Origin: Piezodorus guildinii
Lineage: Eukaryota > Arthropoda > Insecta > Hemiptera > Pentatomidae
DNA: 64,000 nt
Assembly (NCBI GenBank): GCA_023052935.1
Contig: CM041293.1
Coordinates: forward strand, 148,002,968 to 148,066,967
Reading direction: 5' to 3'
The translations under genes and the position numbers were made by a program. Under the pieces are notes generated by a model. The model saw only the letters and a list, made by a program, of their open reading frames with translations. It was not told the DNA's origin and made no database searches. Within the stretch, counting starts at the first letter, position 1. The number at the start of each line of letters is the position of its first letter. Positions 1-11,914 of the stretch are shown one piece after another.

Positions 1-66
1 TTGAAAATTCTTTCATTGATTTTTAAAATGGAGGTAAGTGAAAGTCGTGTGTTGCCCGCACCTGAT
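1..66 (-). repeat. Rpt-1 copy, cut by window edge
   Basis: This is the GC-richer end of an Rpt-1 element in minus orientation. It carries GGTAAGTGAAAGTCGTG followed by TTGCCCGCACCTGAT and then a T-run, matching the same end of more than ten other copies in the window. The remainder lies left of the window. Confidence 0.8.
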
Positions 67-987
67 TTTTTGTCTTGATACGTTTCTATATTTTTAATAA
101 AAAATAATAATAAGTTTCAAAACTAGATTCGCAGGTAAATGGTTAATTTTAAATCTATGAGTACTTAATACACATGTTCTATTGAACGCTCTTATCGCAC
201 TTTTGAGTCCTTAAACAATCCTGATTAATGAGCAATCCTAAAGTTTGAAACTCATGTTAATTTCTCTCTAGAGATTGGAAGGGTAGGAACGTATTAATGA
301 AGGTAAGTAACAGGTTACAGGGGTAACCTTCCACACACAAATCTAGGTTATGCTTCACCTTCTCTCTCTAGGGCCGCCCTAAATACTGACTTGCAAGGAC
401 CTACGGCTCCTGAAGACCGCACGATACCCCTTTCGAGAAATTGCGAAACCAACACTTTCGAAATTGCGCATTTTCTCGGGGAGGTTGCTCGAAAAACTGG
501 ATGTTTCGAAAAGAAAAAGAAAAAAATAAACTTCACCACTTTTGGAACTTGGGTTATAAACGATACATTAAATGAGTTCCCTTCTTCGAGAATTAGGGCG
601 CCTTTCTAAAAAATAGTAATATGATGAATATCAATCAATTTTACGAACCGAAATAAGTTGCTATTACCATTGCTTTAAGTAATATTTAAAATTATAGTGA
701 AAAAAATTGATTCATTTCTCAAATATGAAATATGTCGAATTAGAACAAATTTATGATTCAATCTTAATACCAAGCCTATCCATCAACATTTCCTATGAAT
801 GAATGATAGCTAGTCTTTACATGAAATGTATTGTCAATTATTGTAAAGACAAATACGGGCTATCACTGTCGTAAATATATACTTTCAACTTGTTATTTAT
901 CTATTTTTTCTGATTAAGTCATGAATTATCACTACCCTCTCAGATTTATGAAAATATCTATATATTATTAGTTAACCTTATAGGGTT
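67..987. other. AT-rich, no gene recognised
   Basis: This stretch is mostly AT-rich and resembles none of the repeat families in the window. A GC-richer patch at about 355-600 is open for 72 codons on the + strand and 63 on the - strand. Neither product resembles a known protein and no splice signals frame them, so I do not call a gene. Confidence 0.5.
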
Positions 988-1530
988 TTTTCTTTGGTTA
1001 GATGTCGAATTCGTTCAACTTATATATTTACTTGTTTTTATCAATGCAAAAAAGATGATATGGTTATTTTTTTTTAATTTACAAATTTAAAGATTCTTTA
1101 AAGGAATAAAATTGTATATATCGGCCTTTACGTCCTATCAGACTATTTCGATCTAAATTGTACCAACATGATATGACACCCTATTTGATTTTCCATCGAG
1201 TCAGTTAGTTTAATCAAAATAGTTGGAGCCATTTTTATAAAATCGTAAAAAAGCACACAGACACGCAGACCTTTTTGCGAGACTTGGTCGTTTGGACTCA
1301 AGTGAACCCTAAACCGTGTATTTTAAGAGTATCGTAAAAAGATGCAAAATGCATTGTATAAAGTAGCACTTTCGGTCAGCCGATTTGGATGAAATCTGGG
1401 ACTTAAAGGTTTATTAAATATGAAATTTCATTTTCGTATAACTTTTCGTTTTCGTATGACTAACCACACCCGCACGGACTCACAGACACTCACTCAGAAC
1501 ATTAGCGGTACTTGGTCATTTAGACTCAGG
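988..1530 (+). repeat. Rpt-1 copy, rearranged
   Basis: This segment matches the middle and right half of Rpt-1 in plus orientation, including the blocks ATTCGTTCAACTTATATATT, CAGACTATTTCGATC and AGTTTAATCAAAAT. The block around CCTTTTTGCGAGACTTGG appears early and the CATTGTATAAAGTAGC block follows it, so two copies have been joined or the order scrambled. Both ends are missing. Confidence 0.7.
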
Positions 1531-1536
1531 ACAACA

Positions 1537-1772
1537 ACATTATATGCTTAAGGTCGCGAATTTAAACCAGGCATATGACCCCTGGGATTTGAGTAAAATA
1601 TCCTTGGTTATGCCGTCCCTCGGAGGGAACGTAAAACGGTGGTCCTGAGTCTGTTTGATGTCAGGGGCTCGTTATAGCCTCTCTAAAACCTGAATCGGCA
1701 AAATTAATGATTCCCAATGCAGTACCGTCCGATTAGCCACAGTAGCATAAAGTGACGATTAATGAATATTTA
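1537..1772 (+). repeat. SINE-A copy (tRNA-derived), 5'-truncated
   Basis: It begins inside the tRNA-like head (AAGGTCGCGAATTTAAACC, a decayed B box). It continues through the SINE-A body, with TTGGTTATGCCGTCC and GATGTCAGGGGCTCG, and ends with the family 3' block ATTAGCCACAGTAGCATAAA. The body and tail match the copies at 19002, 36819 and 62263. Confidence 0.75.
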
Positions 1773-3359
1773 TATAAATTAATTTTATATATATAGTAAC
1801 ATTAAATATTAAATGACAAAAAAGTCTATTACTTCCCGATCCAGTATAAATCCATAATTAAGCTGTATTATATCTTATAAGATATAATTATCTACTTTAT
1901 TAATCTTTAAAAAAAAATTGTTAATATAAATACTCTTTATAAACTAGACATTTTTTTTTACACAAAAAAAAATTAAACACCATTCTCTGAAATATAAGCG
2001 ATCGAAAAAACAGAGATACTTCGTGCTTTTGTACCTTATTCAGAGATTTGTTTGGTCTATGAACTTGTAAAATAACAAGCATACAAGAAACTATTTTCCA
2101 AAGTATTGTAAGTTACTTAACAGCTATTAAATCAGGATACTAAATTATAAACCATTGCAGTTTTTATTTTTATTTTTTAACATATTAAATAGTATTAAAA
2201 ATCTGTCATTTTCCATAATTATTAAAATTCAAATAATTTTTAAATTATTATAAATTTACGTAATTTTTAGATTATTTGAATTTATTATATTGGTTTTTTT
2301 TATTAGTTTTTGAGAATTTATAATATTTAATCTGCGACTATCATTTTTTTTTTAAACTATGAGAAATTAATTAACAGCTTTTAAATCAAGATACTAAATC
2401 ATAGACTGAAGTATCTTTTCTTTTTTTAAATATATTAAATATTATTAAAAGTCTGCGATTTTCCGTTTGCATCGAGCTCAATCAAATCTTAGTAGATATA
2501 ATGTTTATGCATTCAAATATTTTTTTTAATTATTATAAATTTACATGATTTTACAATATCCAGAACTACTACTTGATCTTTTTTTTGCGAATTTTTAGAA
2601 TTCTAAAATTAATATGTGACTATTATATGTAATGTTGAATTCTGTATTTAAGTCCCTTAAAAACCAATAACAAAAAGACCTGTTGATATTTTCAGATTCG
2701 ATATTGTGAAATTTAAGCATCTTGTTTACACAAAAATCTAACTGAAGCATATAAGCACCAATAGAACTAATTATATTTGATTTAACTTATTTATTCACGA
2801 CGGAATTTTATTTTATTTTAATTACCTGTTAAAGAGATGACATTGAAGATTGAAAAAAATAGGAAATTGATATTTTTGTTTTTTTCTTTTTCCAAAACTA
2901 GTAAAACCAAAACTAATGATTGAACTATATTGATGATTTTTTTTTTTTTTTTTTATCAAGTCCAGCTGATATATTTCCAAAAGGTTCTAAATTTGACCCA
3001 TATTTCTCATTTTTACATAGCCTTAAGATGTTTTGTCTTATTCTCTAAGTAAAAAAGAAACAAACAAAAAAAAAAAATGGCTGTGCAATTAAGTTTTCAT
3101 GATTAGAAATAGCCAAATGCCTATCATGTAGCGTAATAATTAAGTTTAACGTAAAAACAAAACAAAAACCTTTTTTTAGGAACAGTACACAAAGTTTATA
3201 AATGTTTCTTTTGTAATTCCATGATATCTCTCTTGTAATTTTTGTTATAGCATTTTATGTTTATGGAACACGTGCTATTTATGAAATATTAAATGTGCAC
3301 CACGTCAATCTTCGAATGAAATCTGGTTTGATTGCCTGAATATATTTTAAACGAATCTA
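1773..3359. other. AT-rich, non-coding
   Basis: This is very AT-rich sequence with many A and T runs and no reading frame worth noting. The only structure is the two-unit tandem duplication at 2119-2630, listed separately. Confidence 0.5.
2119..2630. repeat. two-unit tandem duplication, about 250 bp each
   Basis: Unit 1 (about 2119-2370) and unit 2 (about 2371-2630) follow the same order of blocks: CAGCT(A/T)TTAAATCA, GATACTAAAT, ATTAAATA, ATTTTCC, TATTATAAATTTAC and TAT(A/G)TGACTAT-like. The units have diverged, and unit 2 holds an extra GAGCTCAATCAAATC segment. It appears to be an old local duplication. Confidence 0.5.
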
Positions 3360-3615
3360 GAACGGTTGGAGATATCTTGGAAGGAGCAACGAGAAGAATA
3401 AGAAGTTGTTATAAAAATTCAAGGCAGGTATCTTTTGGGTGTGCCCATCCAGGTCCTCAGACTAAATACTCCTTTCGAATGTGGATATAAATGTGTGTTA
3501 TGTGGATATAATTATTTGACATATTTATAATACCTTTGTGCTGTGCCAGCCAGCTCTATTTGTATGGGGTTTGCCCTAAAAAAACAAATAAATAAAGTTA
3601 TTATTATTATTAAAA
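3360..3615 (+). mobile_element. 3' end of an unclassified non-LTR element
   Basis: The segment ends with AAATAAATAAAG followed by TTATTATTATTATTA, a short-unit tail typical of non-LTR retrotransposons. It is preceded by a GC-richer stretch (GTGCTGTGCCAGCCAGCTC) unlike its surroundings. No coding remnant was recognised, so the family is unknown. Confidence 0.4.
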
Positions 3616-3690
3616 GTTAAAGTTATTTATAATACCTCTGTTCATAAATAAAAAACTGTATATATTTAGTTATACATACTTAATATTTTT

Positions 3691-4448
3691 TTACTTTCAC
3701 TTACCAATATCAAATATATAACAAGGGAAAGTATTGCGATCGTGAAAATTTTTAATTCCAGTTTTCAACGGAAATACATTTTTTAGGGTCCCCATAGTCT
3801 GTGTCTGTGTCCGTGTGTTGCCTGAGATGTTACAGCAACTTTTTTATCATAGTTAACCAGAAAAGCCACTTTATACCATGCATTTTGAACGTGTTTACAA
3901 TTTTCTCAAAAACGGCACTGACGATTCTGATTAAGCTTGCTATATCTATATAAAATTAAATTTGTTTTAATGTGATGCAGATTACATTCTGATTAAAATA
4001 GTCTGATAAGGCTTGAATGCTGATATTTTAAATTTTCTTCCTCTAAAGTACCTTTAATTTTATAAAATTTACCATATCATCTGATTAGCATTGCTAAGAA
4101 ATAGCTAAATGTGCAAGTTGAATGGATTAAATAACCAACTAAAGGAGAAAAAAGCAAAAATATAGATGTATAATATACCCTTGGAAAGCTAAAGATTTTA
4201 CAAAAAAATATTATCTTATACACAAAACGTATAAATTCATATAACGGGAAAGTAATGAAAACCTGATAAAACTAACTGACTGTCGTACAGAATAATATAA
4301 TAGATTATTTATCAACGCGGTTATATTTAAACAATTTAATTAAATCTTTAAAAATCCAAATCACGAACTGTATTTAAAAAATTCTGAACAATTTAAATTA
4401 ATTTCAACAACGGAGGTAAGTGAAAGTCGTGTATTGCCCGCACCAGAT
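3691..4448 (-). repeat. Rpt-1 copy, both ends present
   Basis: It runs from TTACTTTCACTTAC at 3691 to CGCACCAGAT at 4448. Internal landmarks are in family order: AGTATTGCGATCGTGAAAA, the GTGTCTGTGTCCGTGTG stretch, CTTTATACCATGCATTTTG, AGTCTGATAAGGCTTGAATG and GGAGGTAAGTGAAAGTCGTG. Length is about 758 bp. Confidence 0.85.
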
Positions 4449-4585
4449 TTTTCTGTTTTTTAATTTGTCAAAATATCGGAATGAATAGTAAAAGTCTTCG
4501 TAATCAGCAAAAATTAAAACCTTTTAATATAAAAACATAGATTTCAGTACTATAATCAGAAAATGTTTAAATGTATGTGTATATA

Positions 4586-5498
4586 TTGGGTTGTTTTACA
4601 TGAAATTTTTATAGTTTCTGAAATACATAAAGGATTTTGCAGGTCTCTGTTGTTTTCTTCCCAATTTTTACATATTTAAAGTAAACAGTTACTAATCCTC
4701 TACCTTTGTATTATAAACATTAGCTTCCCAATCAATTACTCACTTTTTAGTATACCTCCAAATATGAACATGGAAACGCGCGATTTTCGAGTAATATTTT
4801 TGAACGAGTTTAAACTCGGCCATTCAGCAGCTGAGGCCGCTGGAAATATTTGCAAGGCGTTTCGAGAAGGGAGTGTTAATGAACGGACGATTCGCCGTTG
4901 GTTTGCTAAGTTTTCAGCTGGGGATACCGACTTGGTAAACTTGCCCCGAGGAAGACCTCCGTCCGTAATAGACAACGATGTCCTCAAACATACAGTCGAA
5001 GGAAACCCCTACCAAACAGTTAAAGGACTATCAGCACAACTAAATGCAAGTGCATCTACCGTTTCCAGACATTTAAAGTGTATTGGGAAAGTAAAAACGC
5101 TCGATACATGGGTACCTCATGATCTCACTTAGGGGCAGCAAGACTCCATGTTTCAAAACATACCGTGCAAAAATTGAAAGAACTGGGCTACGAAGTTCTT
5201 CCGCACCCACCATATTCTCCCGATTTGTCTCCAACAGATTACCACCTGATCAGGAATTTAGACAACAAAAGGGAAAACTTTTTGAAAATGATGATCAAGT
5301 GAAAAATGCGTTTTCAGATTTTATAACACTTAAAAGCTCTAATTTTTTCAGTTCGTGGATAAAAAAGTTGGTGTTACGTAGGAAAAAATGTGTAGAAAAA
5401 AAGTTAAATACTTCGAATAAAATTATCTTAATTTCATATCGTATTTTTAATAAAAACCCTTTACCTTGAAAACGGACATTTCATGTGACACAACCCAA
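4586..5498 (+). mobile_element. internally deleted mariner element with TIRs and TA duplication
   Basis: Terminal inverted repeats of about 28 bp begin TTGGGTTG at the left and end CAACCCAA at the right, and both contain ACATGAAAT or its complement. A TA dinucleotide flanks each end (4584-4585 and 5499-5500), the signature of Tc1/mariner integration. The element is 0.9 kb instead of the usual 1.3 kb because the centre of the transposase gene is missing. It cannot make transposase but could be mobilised in trans if a matching enzyme exists. Confidence 0.9.
4764..5469 (+). pseudogene. mariner transposase, catalytic core deleted
   Basis: Codons 1-122 (4764-5132) encode the N-terminal paired-type DNA-binding region. 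It has two helix-turn-helix parts joined by RGRPP; readable motifs are AAEAAGNICKAF, TIRRWFAKFSAGD and STVSRHLKCIGKV, ending at WVPHDLT. The sequence then jumps to the C-terminal part in another frame, where VSKHTVQKLKELGYE and PPYSPDLSPTDYH are readable. The block in between, which in mariner enzymes holds the first two catalytic aspartates, is absent. Only the third aspartate region remains. Family knowledge says a mariner transposase is about 345 residues with a DD34D triad, so this copy is certainly inactive. The copy at 9433 shows the same junction. Confidence 0.88.
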
Positions 5499-6229
5499 TA
5501 TACATCAGCTCCACAACTTTCTATTTTACTAATTCCCAAGCTAGTCTGACCTCAGTTTAACAGCTAAATAAATACAATCTACACCACTCGATAGAACTCA
5601 TTAACGCAGTTTCTAATTACAAGCTCATGATTAAGTTAAAATATAAGCTGATTAATGTGTCTTATAGGTTGTAAAGCGACCTTGATGTTATTAACATTGT
5701 ATATAGTTAAGTTTGCTTGTATGATTTTTATTTATTTCCCAACTTGTATTTATCTCTACTACAGGTTGTTGTTTTGATTTGTTTCTTGTTTTGTTTTTTT
5801 GTTTTTTTTTGTATATATTTGAATTTATTTATTTCCGATTTTATGTAATTTGACTTTATCATTATTGTCTGTATGTATTGTATGAATGTGTACTACATCA
5901 CTATTACTACTGTTTATTATGTAACAAATTGTAATATTTCTCAATAAATAAAAAAAAAATAATGTTATTAACAGAGTTATATTCTCAATTTTAAATAGTA
6001 TTACTTATTTTTTTTTTCCAAACGAGAAACGATCTGCCTGACCATAAGAATTATACTGCTAAGGAATGTAATCAATACTTTTAGTTTTTTCCATGTTTCA
6101 TATAAGCTATCAACTTTTCTTTTTTTGTAAATGCTCTTTTAATTTAATCATTAGCAGTAAATTTAATTTACATATATTGTCATTAGAATAACTTATATTT
6201 TATTATCGTCAATAATTATACGTTCATAT
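5499..6229. other. AT-rich, possible LINE tail
   Basis: No gene is seen. The end of this stretch (about 5935-5965) reads TTTCTCAATAAATA followed by an A-run, which resembles a polyadenylated LINE 3' end in + orientation. No coding remnant supports that. Confidence 0.35.
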
Positions 6230-6750
6230 GTATAATATGAAATAAATAGTAAGGGAAAGTATAGCAATTGTGGAAATGATCGAATTCAAGTTTTCAATGG
6301 AACTGCAAGTTTTAGGTTCATCTGATTCCAAATAACCAAGTCGTACATAAAAGTGTTGGTGTGATGAGTATAGCACAAAAAAAAAAAAAGGTCTGATGAG
6401 ACTAAAATTTTATATTTAAGACAGCTTTACGTCCGAGATTTTACAGCAAATTTTCCATCAAAATGGCCAAACCAGAAAAGCCAGTTAATACCATGCATTT
6501 TGTTCATTTTCATGATTTTCTCAAATACGTCTAACGATTTTTATTAAACTAAGTTATACAAAGTTCCTAAGAATATAAGTTTCATTCTGATTAAACAGTC
6601 TGGCAGGGCTTGAATGGCGAGTTTTTTTTAATATATTCTGGAACGAAAGTATTCTTAATTTTGTCGATTCCAAACATAAGATTAGTAATATAGATGTATA
6701 ATATACCGTTGGAAAACTAAAAAAATGTTATATTTGTATATGATACGTTG
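6230..6750 (-). repeat. Rpt-1 copy, 5' half missing
   Basis: It starts at the hairpin end (AATAGTAAGGGAAAGTATAG) and runs through CAGTCTGGCAGGGCTTGAAT and ATAATATACCGTTGGAAAAC, then stops. It lies head-to-tail with the next copy. Confidence 0.75.
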
Positions 6751-6794
6751 TGGCTGGCAATGTAAAGAATGAAATATACATATAACATATAACA

Positions 6795-7639
6795 TATGAA
6801 ATATATATTAGAACTGAAAGTATTGCGATCGTGAAAATTTTCGAAATACGCGTTAAGGGTCCCCTGAGTCCAAATGACCAAGTCCTGCAAAAAGGTCTGA
6901 GTGTTTGTCCGTGTGTTTGTGGTGAATCCAGCGAAAACGAAAAGTCCTATTAAACTTAAATTTTATATTTAAGACAATTATATGCCCGAGATGTTACAGC
7001 AACTTTTTCATTAATATCGGCTTACCAGTAGAGTCACTTCATTTTGTACCTATTTACGAGTTTTTTCAAAACGGCTTTAACGATTTTGATTAAACTCGCT
7101 ATATCGATGTAAAATTGGACGGGCTTTAATATCATGTAGGTATTAATCTGATTGTAATAGTCTGACAGGGCTTAAATGCTGATATCTTAAATGTTCTTTC
7201 TCTTAAGTACCTTTAATTTTGTAGATTCAAGAAAATTAATCATTTCGTCTGATTATCATTGACAAAAAAAACAACAGATAAATATATAAGTTGAACGAAT
7301 TCGATATCTAACTGAACGGGAAAACTGTAAAAATATGTTTTTAATGCAATTGTTTTGTTTTTGAACTTAAAAACAGTAATATACATGTATAATATACCGT
7401 TGGAATGCTAAATATTTTAGAATAAATATTATCTTATACATATTATTGTAAAAGTTAACGGAGAGTGATGAAAAGCCGATACAACAAACTGATTGCCGTA
7501 GATATTAATATAATAGATTACTTAATAAAACACATGTTTCTATTAAAATAATTCTTTACCAATTTATTTTTGTTTATAAATTCTTGACTCGGTATAAATA
7601 ATGAAGGTAAGTAAAAGTCGTGTGTTGCGCGCACCAGAT
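6795..7639 (-). repeat. Rpt-1 copy, nearly complete
   Basis: It runs from AGTATTGCGATCGTGAAAAT to CGCGCACCAGAT at 7639. All family landmarks are present, including AAAACACATGTTTCTATT and GAAGGTAAGTAAAAGTCGTG. It abuts a decayed copy on the left in the same orientation. Confidence 0.85.
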
Positions 7640-7963
7640 TTTTTTTTATTTATGTTTTAAGATTGTTTTATCTTTTATCAATTCCATGTCATGGTCAGAT
7701 ATAGCTCTTATATTATATCAAATCTGATGTTATTCTTAGAGGACTTAAATAAAGTTTTTTCTATATTTCTTTCTTCATTTAGTAGTGAGATGAAGTTGAA
7801 GTGGCAATTGAATTATTGGCCTAGCCAAAAAAATGTTTTGTTTTTTTAATTTAAAGAGGATTTTAAATAAAGTCAAAAACTCAGATAGCAACTTGCAATG
7901 TTGTGCAGAGCGCAAATCACCCTGGCGGTTAATAAGCCTACATAAACGTGATTTTCCATCTCG

Positions 7964-8600
7964 CTAGAGTTGATAGGTTTCTTCGTCGCTAATGATGATT
8001 CTATTATTTTTTATTGGAGAGGTATCGGACGCTAACAATCCCAGTGCTGCGGGACTATCCCCGATAGAGAAGCGGACGAAGGACACCCCGAAGAAGAGAG
8101 AGAGATGGAGGAGGGTGGATCCCTCAGATCCGGGAGTCGCAAGGACCCCTTCACTATCCGTTATCCCAAGGCCGTCTCTGTGCCATCTCTCTTTGGCGGC
8201 GTCCAATTATACCTCTTCGTCTCTACGTCCGTATTAATGTCCTTCTGTCTTATATAGTCTCTCATGTCGTCAAGAGCTCTCTTAATTGAGCATCTCGGAT
8301 ATTTAAGATGTCTTCTCCCCTTACTAGTTCGTCCTTTGTAAGAAACATTCTGGTGACGCAATGAGGTGGATCGCCATACATTTTGATTGAGACATTACTC
8401 TTTAAAACGCGGTATATTGAAGATTCCAACTTCGTTAGATTTGAAATCAACTGAGAGCTTATTAGAACATTATGCAATAGGTAGGCTGTGTTATATTGAA
8501 CTAGCTCTATCCCGCGACTTTGCCCACTAATATTTCATATTGTGTTGAATCACATTCATTAAATTCGTCTTCGGAATTCCCAGACGCTCTCATGTCTCCA
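7964..8600 (-). pseudogene. unrecognised coding-like stretch, frame-broken
   Basis: On the minus strand three overlapping frames are open for 60-80 codons each, with base composition clearly richer than the surroundings. Readable pieces include GDPPHCVTRMFLTKDELVRG, RALDDMRDYIRQKDINTD and, further upstream, NSEDEFNECDSTQYEILVGK. They follow one another in order but switch frame, as expected for a decayed reading frame. I do not recognise the family. It directly precedes the 3' tail of a LINE-C fragment, so it may be host sequence that the LINE entered, or an ORF1 of some element. No function is assigned. Confidence 0.35.
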
Positions 8601-8614
8601 CCTTGTATACCCAA

Positions 8615-9430
8615 TTAAATAAATAAATTCTTTATTATCCTTTAGAAGTCCCTTTAGAATAAAAAATACAGAATTTGCAAAATGTGCTTTGCAGTCTTAG
8701 AGTAAGTTAAACACATGTTAACAAATTAATGATGAATTATATAAAATTAGATATATTCAAATAATAAAAAAATAAAAACAATGACAAAAAAAATAAATAA
8801 TAATAAATTATTTACAATTTTATTGAGCCTGGGTATTCATTAAATGATTAAATATGCGGGATTTAAAGGTTGAAAGAAGGTTGGAGTGACGGATGGAAGG
8901 AGGGATAGAATTCCATAGGATTGAGGATCGAATGAGAAAGGATCTGTCAAAATGTGCAGTTCGGTGGGCCGTACTGTATAAATCCGAAGGCCTGGAGCGT
9001 GTACAACGGGGATGGACAGAGGATTTGAACTGTAGGAGGTCAAAAATGTATGATGGACGTCGGGATTGGATAACTTGGTAAAGGAATGACGCAAGGAAAT
9101 ACTTGCGACGATTGGAAGGGTAAAGCCATTTCAACTCGCCATAAAATTGGGACACGGAGGTGTACTGTAGACCCGAAGATGAATCGGACAAAGCAATTAA
9201 ATAAGCGTTTTATTTTTACTTCGAGATCCCCAAAAACACCATCGTATACCGTACAGCAATAGTCGAAGTGGGGAAATATCAGAGAGGTAACGAGGAGTTT
9301 TCGGGTTTCATACGGAAATGGGTGACGGAGGGAATATAGTCGCTTTATGGTTGAAAAGGTTCGACGGGAGATTTCGGAAATATGATTTTTGAAGGATAGA
9401 GTTTGGTCGAAGGTTACTCCCAAATTTCTA
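8615..9430 (-). mobile_element. LINE-C (CR1/L2-like) 3' fragment
   Basis: Reading on the minus strand, this is the last part of ORF2 plus the 3' UTR of the same family as the large copy at 53800-56770. The upstream part encodes the stretch after the RT active site (FDQTLSFKNHISEISRRTF, LVTSLIFPHFDY). After a frame change comes the C-terminus (ILWNSIPPSIRHSNLLSTFK). The 3' UTR ends with GGACTTCTAAAGGATAATAA and AATTTATTTATTTA on the element strand. The 5' end is cut where it meets mariner sequence at about 9430. It is strongly similar to the fragment at 51283. Confidence 0.8.
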
Positions 9431-9432
9431 AC

Positions 9433-9985
9433 AGCGTTTGGGAAAGGGAGTGTTAATGAACGGACCATTCGCCGTTGGTTTGCTAAGTTTTCAGTGGAGA
9501 TACCGATCGGAAAACTTGCCCGAGGAAGACCTCCGTCGGTAATAGACAACATGTCCTCAAACATACAGTAGAAGGAAACCCTAGTAAACAGTTAAAGGAC
9601 TCTCAGCACAACTAAATGCAAGTGTGTTTACCGTTTCCAGACATTTAAAGTGTATTGGGAAAGTAAAAAGCTCGATACATGGGTACCTCACGATCTCACT
9701 GAGCGGCAGCAAGACCCATGTTTCAAAACATACCGTGCAAAAATTGAAAGAACTAGACTACGAGTTCTTCCGCACCACCATATTCTCCGATTTGTCTCCA
9801 ACAGATTACCACCTGTTCAGGAATTTAGACAACTTCGTCAAAGGAAAACGTTTTGAAAATGATGTCAAGTAAAAGTGCGTTTTCAGATTTTGTATCACTT
9901 CAAAGCTCAGAGTTTTTCAGTTCGGGATAAAAACGTTTGTGTCACGTTGGGAAAATGTGTAGAAAAGAAGGTAAATATTTATATT
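9433..9985 (+). mobile_element. second internally deleted mariner, truncated and frameshifted
   Basis: It starts inside the transposase gene at GCGTTTGGGAAAGGGAGTG and runs parallel to the element at 4586: TIRRWFAKFS, RGRPPSV, TVSRHLKCIGKV, WVPHDLTERQQD, then directly VSKHTVQKLKELD and LSPTDYHLFRNLDN. The internal junction (CAGCAAGAC joined to CATGTTTC) is the same as in the first copy, so both descend from one deleted progenitor. The left TIR is missing and several single-base indels break the frame. A weak trace of the right end (GTGTCACAATAC) lies near 10013. Confidence 0.85.
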
Positions 9986-10961
9986 ACGTATTCACACCGC
10001 GAGTGATTCGCGTGTCACAATACATTTTTTTTTTAGCGAAAATGCGTTGTTGCTTTTTTATTCTCATAAAAATGCGTAGCTTTTCAACCTCCTTGACGAT
10101 CAACTTTTAATTTAATATTTATCGAAACCAAATCAATAAATTCATGAATTTCAAATAAATTTTGATCTATTAAATGAATACAAATACATATAGATAAATA
10201 ACACGAGCTTTGAGCCTTACTCATTTAGTCATATTTTATGCACCTGGTGTAGAGGGTTAAAGTGGAATTTCCAAGCTATGCAATTAAGAGCCCAATCAAT
10301 CATCAATGTAGCCATAATATCACATTAAATAAATTATCTCTAATGAATACGTTTTCTTAACGCAATAAAACGCAATGTAAAAAAAAATCAAAAACTGGCG
10401 TACTATAAATCTTTCAATATTTTTTCCAAATATGCAAGATCCTACACATTCGGTTTCCCCGGTCACACGGATACGGATCGCAACGGAAAACAACTTTTCC
10501 TTTCCCCGCTAAGGCCGCACAGCACGAACATGACCTTAGTTATTCATTATTTTTGAAATCATCTGTAACAACCTAAAAATAAATCGAAGACAGGATACTT
10601 TAAAAAAAGACAGGGACCCTTTTAAAAATGTTTCGTCTGTTTTCTTTATTGTGGGAAATGGTAAATTCATCTTGAAAACTAATTTAAGTTCACATCCTAC
10701 TCACTGCATTTTGATACGTGTGTTCTTAAAAAAAAAAAAATCCGATTGAAATTAAAATATATATATTTTTATTTTTTTTTTAATTCTGATGAACAACTTC
10801 TCAAGGTTTTCAAGAATAAAGTTTAAAGTAAAACTTTTGGTCCGAAGAGGGATAACTGGAGAACAGAGACGTTGATTTGAAAAAAGTGCCGAAGGACATT
10901 TTTTACGACATTGATATTATGATTATTTGTTATATTATTTGTATTCTCATTTTTATTTTTA
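9986..10961. other. AT-rich with a small GC-richer patch
   Basis: No gene is seen. A GC-richer patch at about 10440-10530 (ATTCGGTTTCCCCGGTCACA) is not shared with any repeat in the window. It carries no open frame or clear motif. Confidence 0.4.
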
Positions 10962-11655
10962 TTACTTTCACTTACTATATATGAAATATATAGTAGGGAA
11001 AGTATTGCGATTGTGAAAAATTCCAAATTAATTTTTCAACGGAAATACACATCACAAATGACCAAGTCTGCAAACAGGTCTGTGTCCGTGGTGTAACTCC
11101 AGCGCGTGAGCGAAACGAAAAATTTCAGACAAATATACGCCCGAGATGTTACAGAAACTTTTTCATCAAAATCAGTAACAGAAGAGCCACTTTATACCAT
11201 GCATTTAACACCTTTTACGATTTTTCTCAAAAACAGCTCCAACGATTTGATTAAACTCTATATATAGGTAGGTTTCATTCAGATTGAAATAATCTGGCAG
11301 GGCTTAAATGCGATAGTTTAAATTTTCTTCTTCGTGTATAATATACCGTTAGAAAGCTACAGATTTTTGAGAAATATTGTCTTATACACGAAGTTGTATA
11401 AGGTAATGTATTGTTATGAAAAGCGGATATAAAAAACTAAGTGATTGTTGCAGGTTATAATATAATATTATATTACAACGGTTATAATATAATCGACTTT
11501 TTTAATAAAACACATGTTTCTCTCGGAATCAATATAACTCTTTGACCTATTTTAGTAAATTAAAGTAAAGTAAATTGAGAGATATTTGCTTAAAAGTTCT
11601 CAAGTTGATTTTAACAAGAGAGGTAAGTGAAAGTCTTGTGTTGGACGCACCAGAT
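10962..11655 (-). repeat. Rpt-1 copy, both ends present
   Basis: It runs from TTACTTTCACTTAC at 10962 through the hairpin ATATATGAAATATATAGTAG to GACGCACCAGAT at 11655. Internal deletions shorten it to 694 bp. It lies about 260 bp upstream of KLF exon A. Confidence 0.88.
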
Positions 11656-11914
11656 ATGTTTATTTTTCAGCTACGGGCATTTTCAGTCACATTATTCCAC
11701 TGTTTAATGCTCATGGTTTCTTTTTCACCTATCTTTCATTGATTGACTTTTAGTCATCCTTCACTTTTTTAAATATGTTCCTTTTCTTTTTCCCTCTGGG
11801 AAGAAAGCAAAATTTATTTATTTTTAATTTATCAATTTCTTTATATATTGTTAATTTTCTGAATATACAGAATATTTTTACATGTTTATATGAATGTTAT
11901 ATAATTTGTTATAG

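Noticed and set aside
391..609. 72-codon frame as a gene
   Set aside because: It includes a lysine-rich run from an A-run, has no similarity I know, and overlaps an equally open frame on the other strand.
3691..4448. Rpt-1 as a simple TIR DNA transposon
   Set aside because: The complementary words are terminal at one end but about 22 bases inside the other, and conserved sequence continues beyond the inner one in all copies. I prefer the asymmetric, Helentron-like reading, though it is not proven.
9040..9564. 174-codon minus frame as one protein
   Set aside because: It is a chimera: its first third is antisense mariner sequence and the rest is LINE-C RT.
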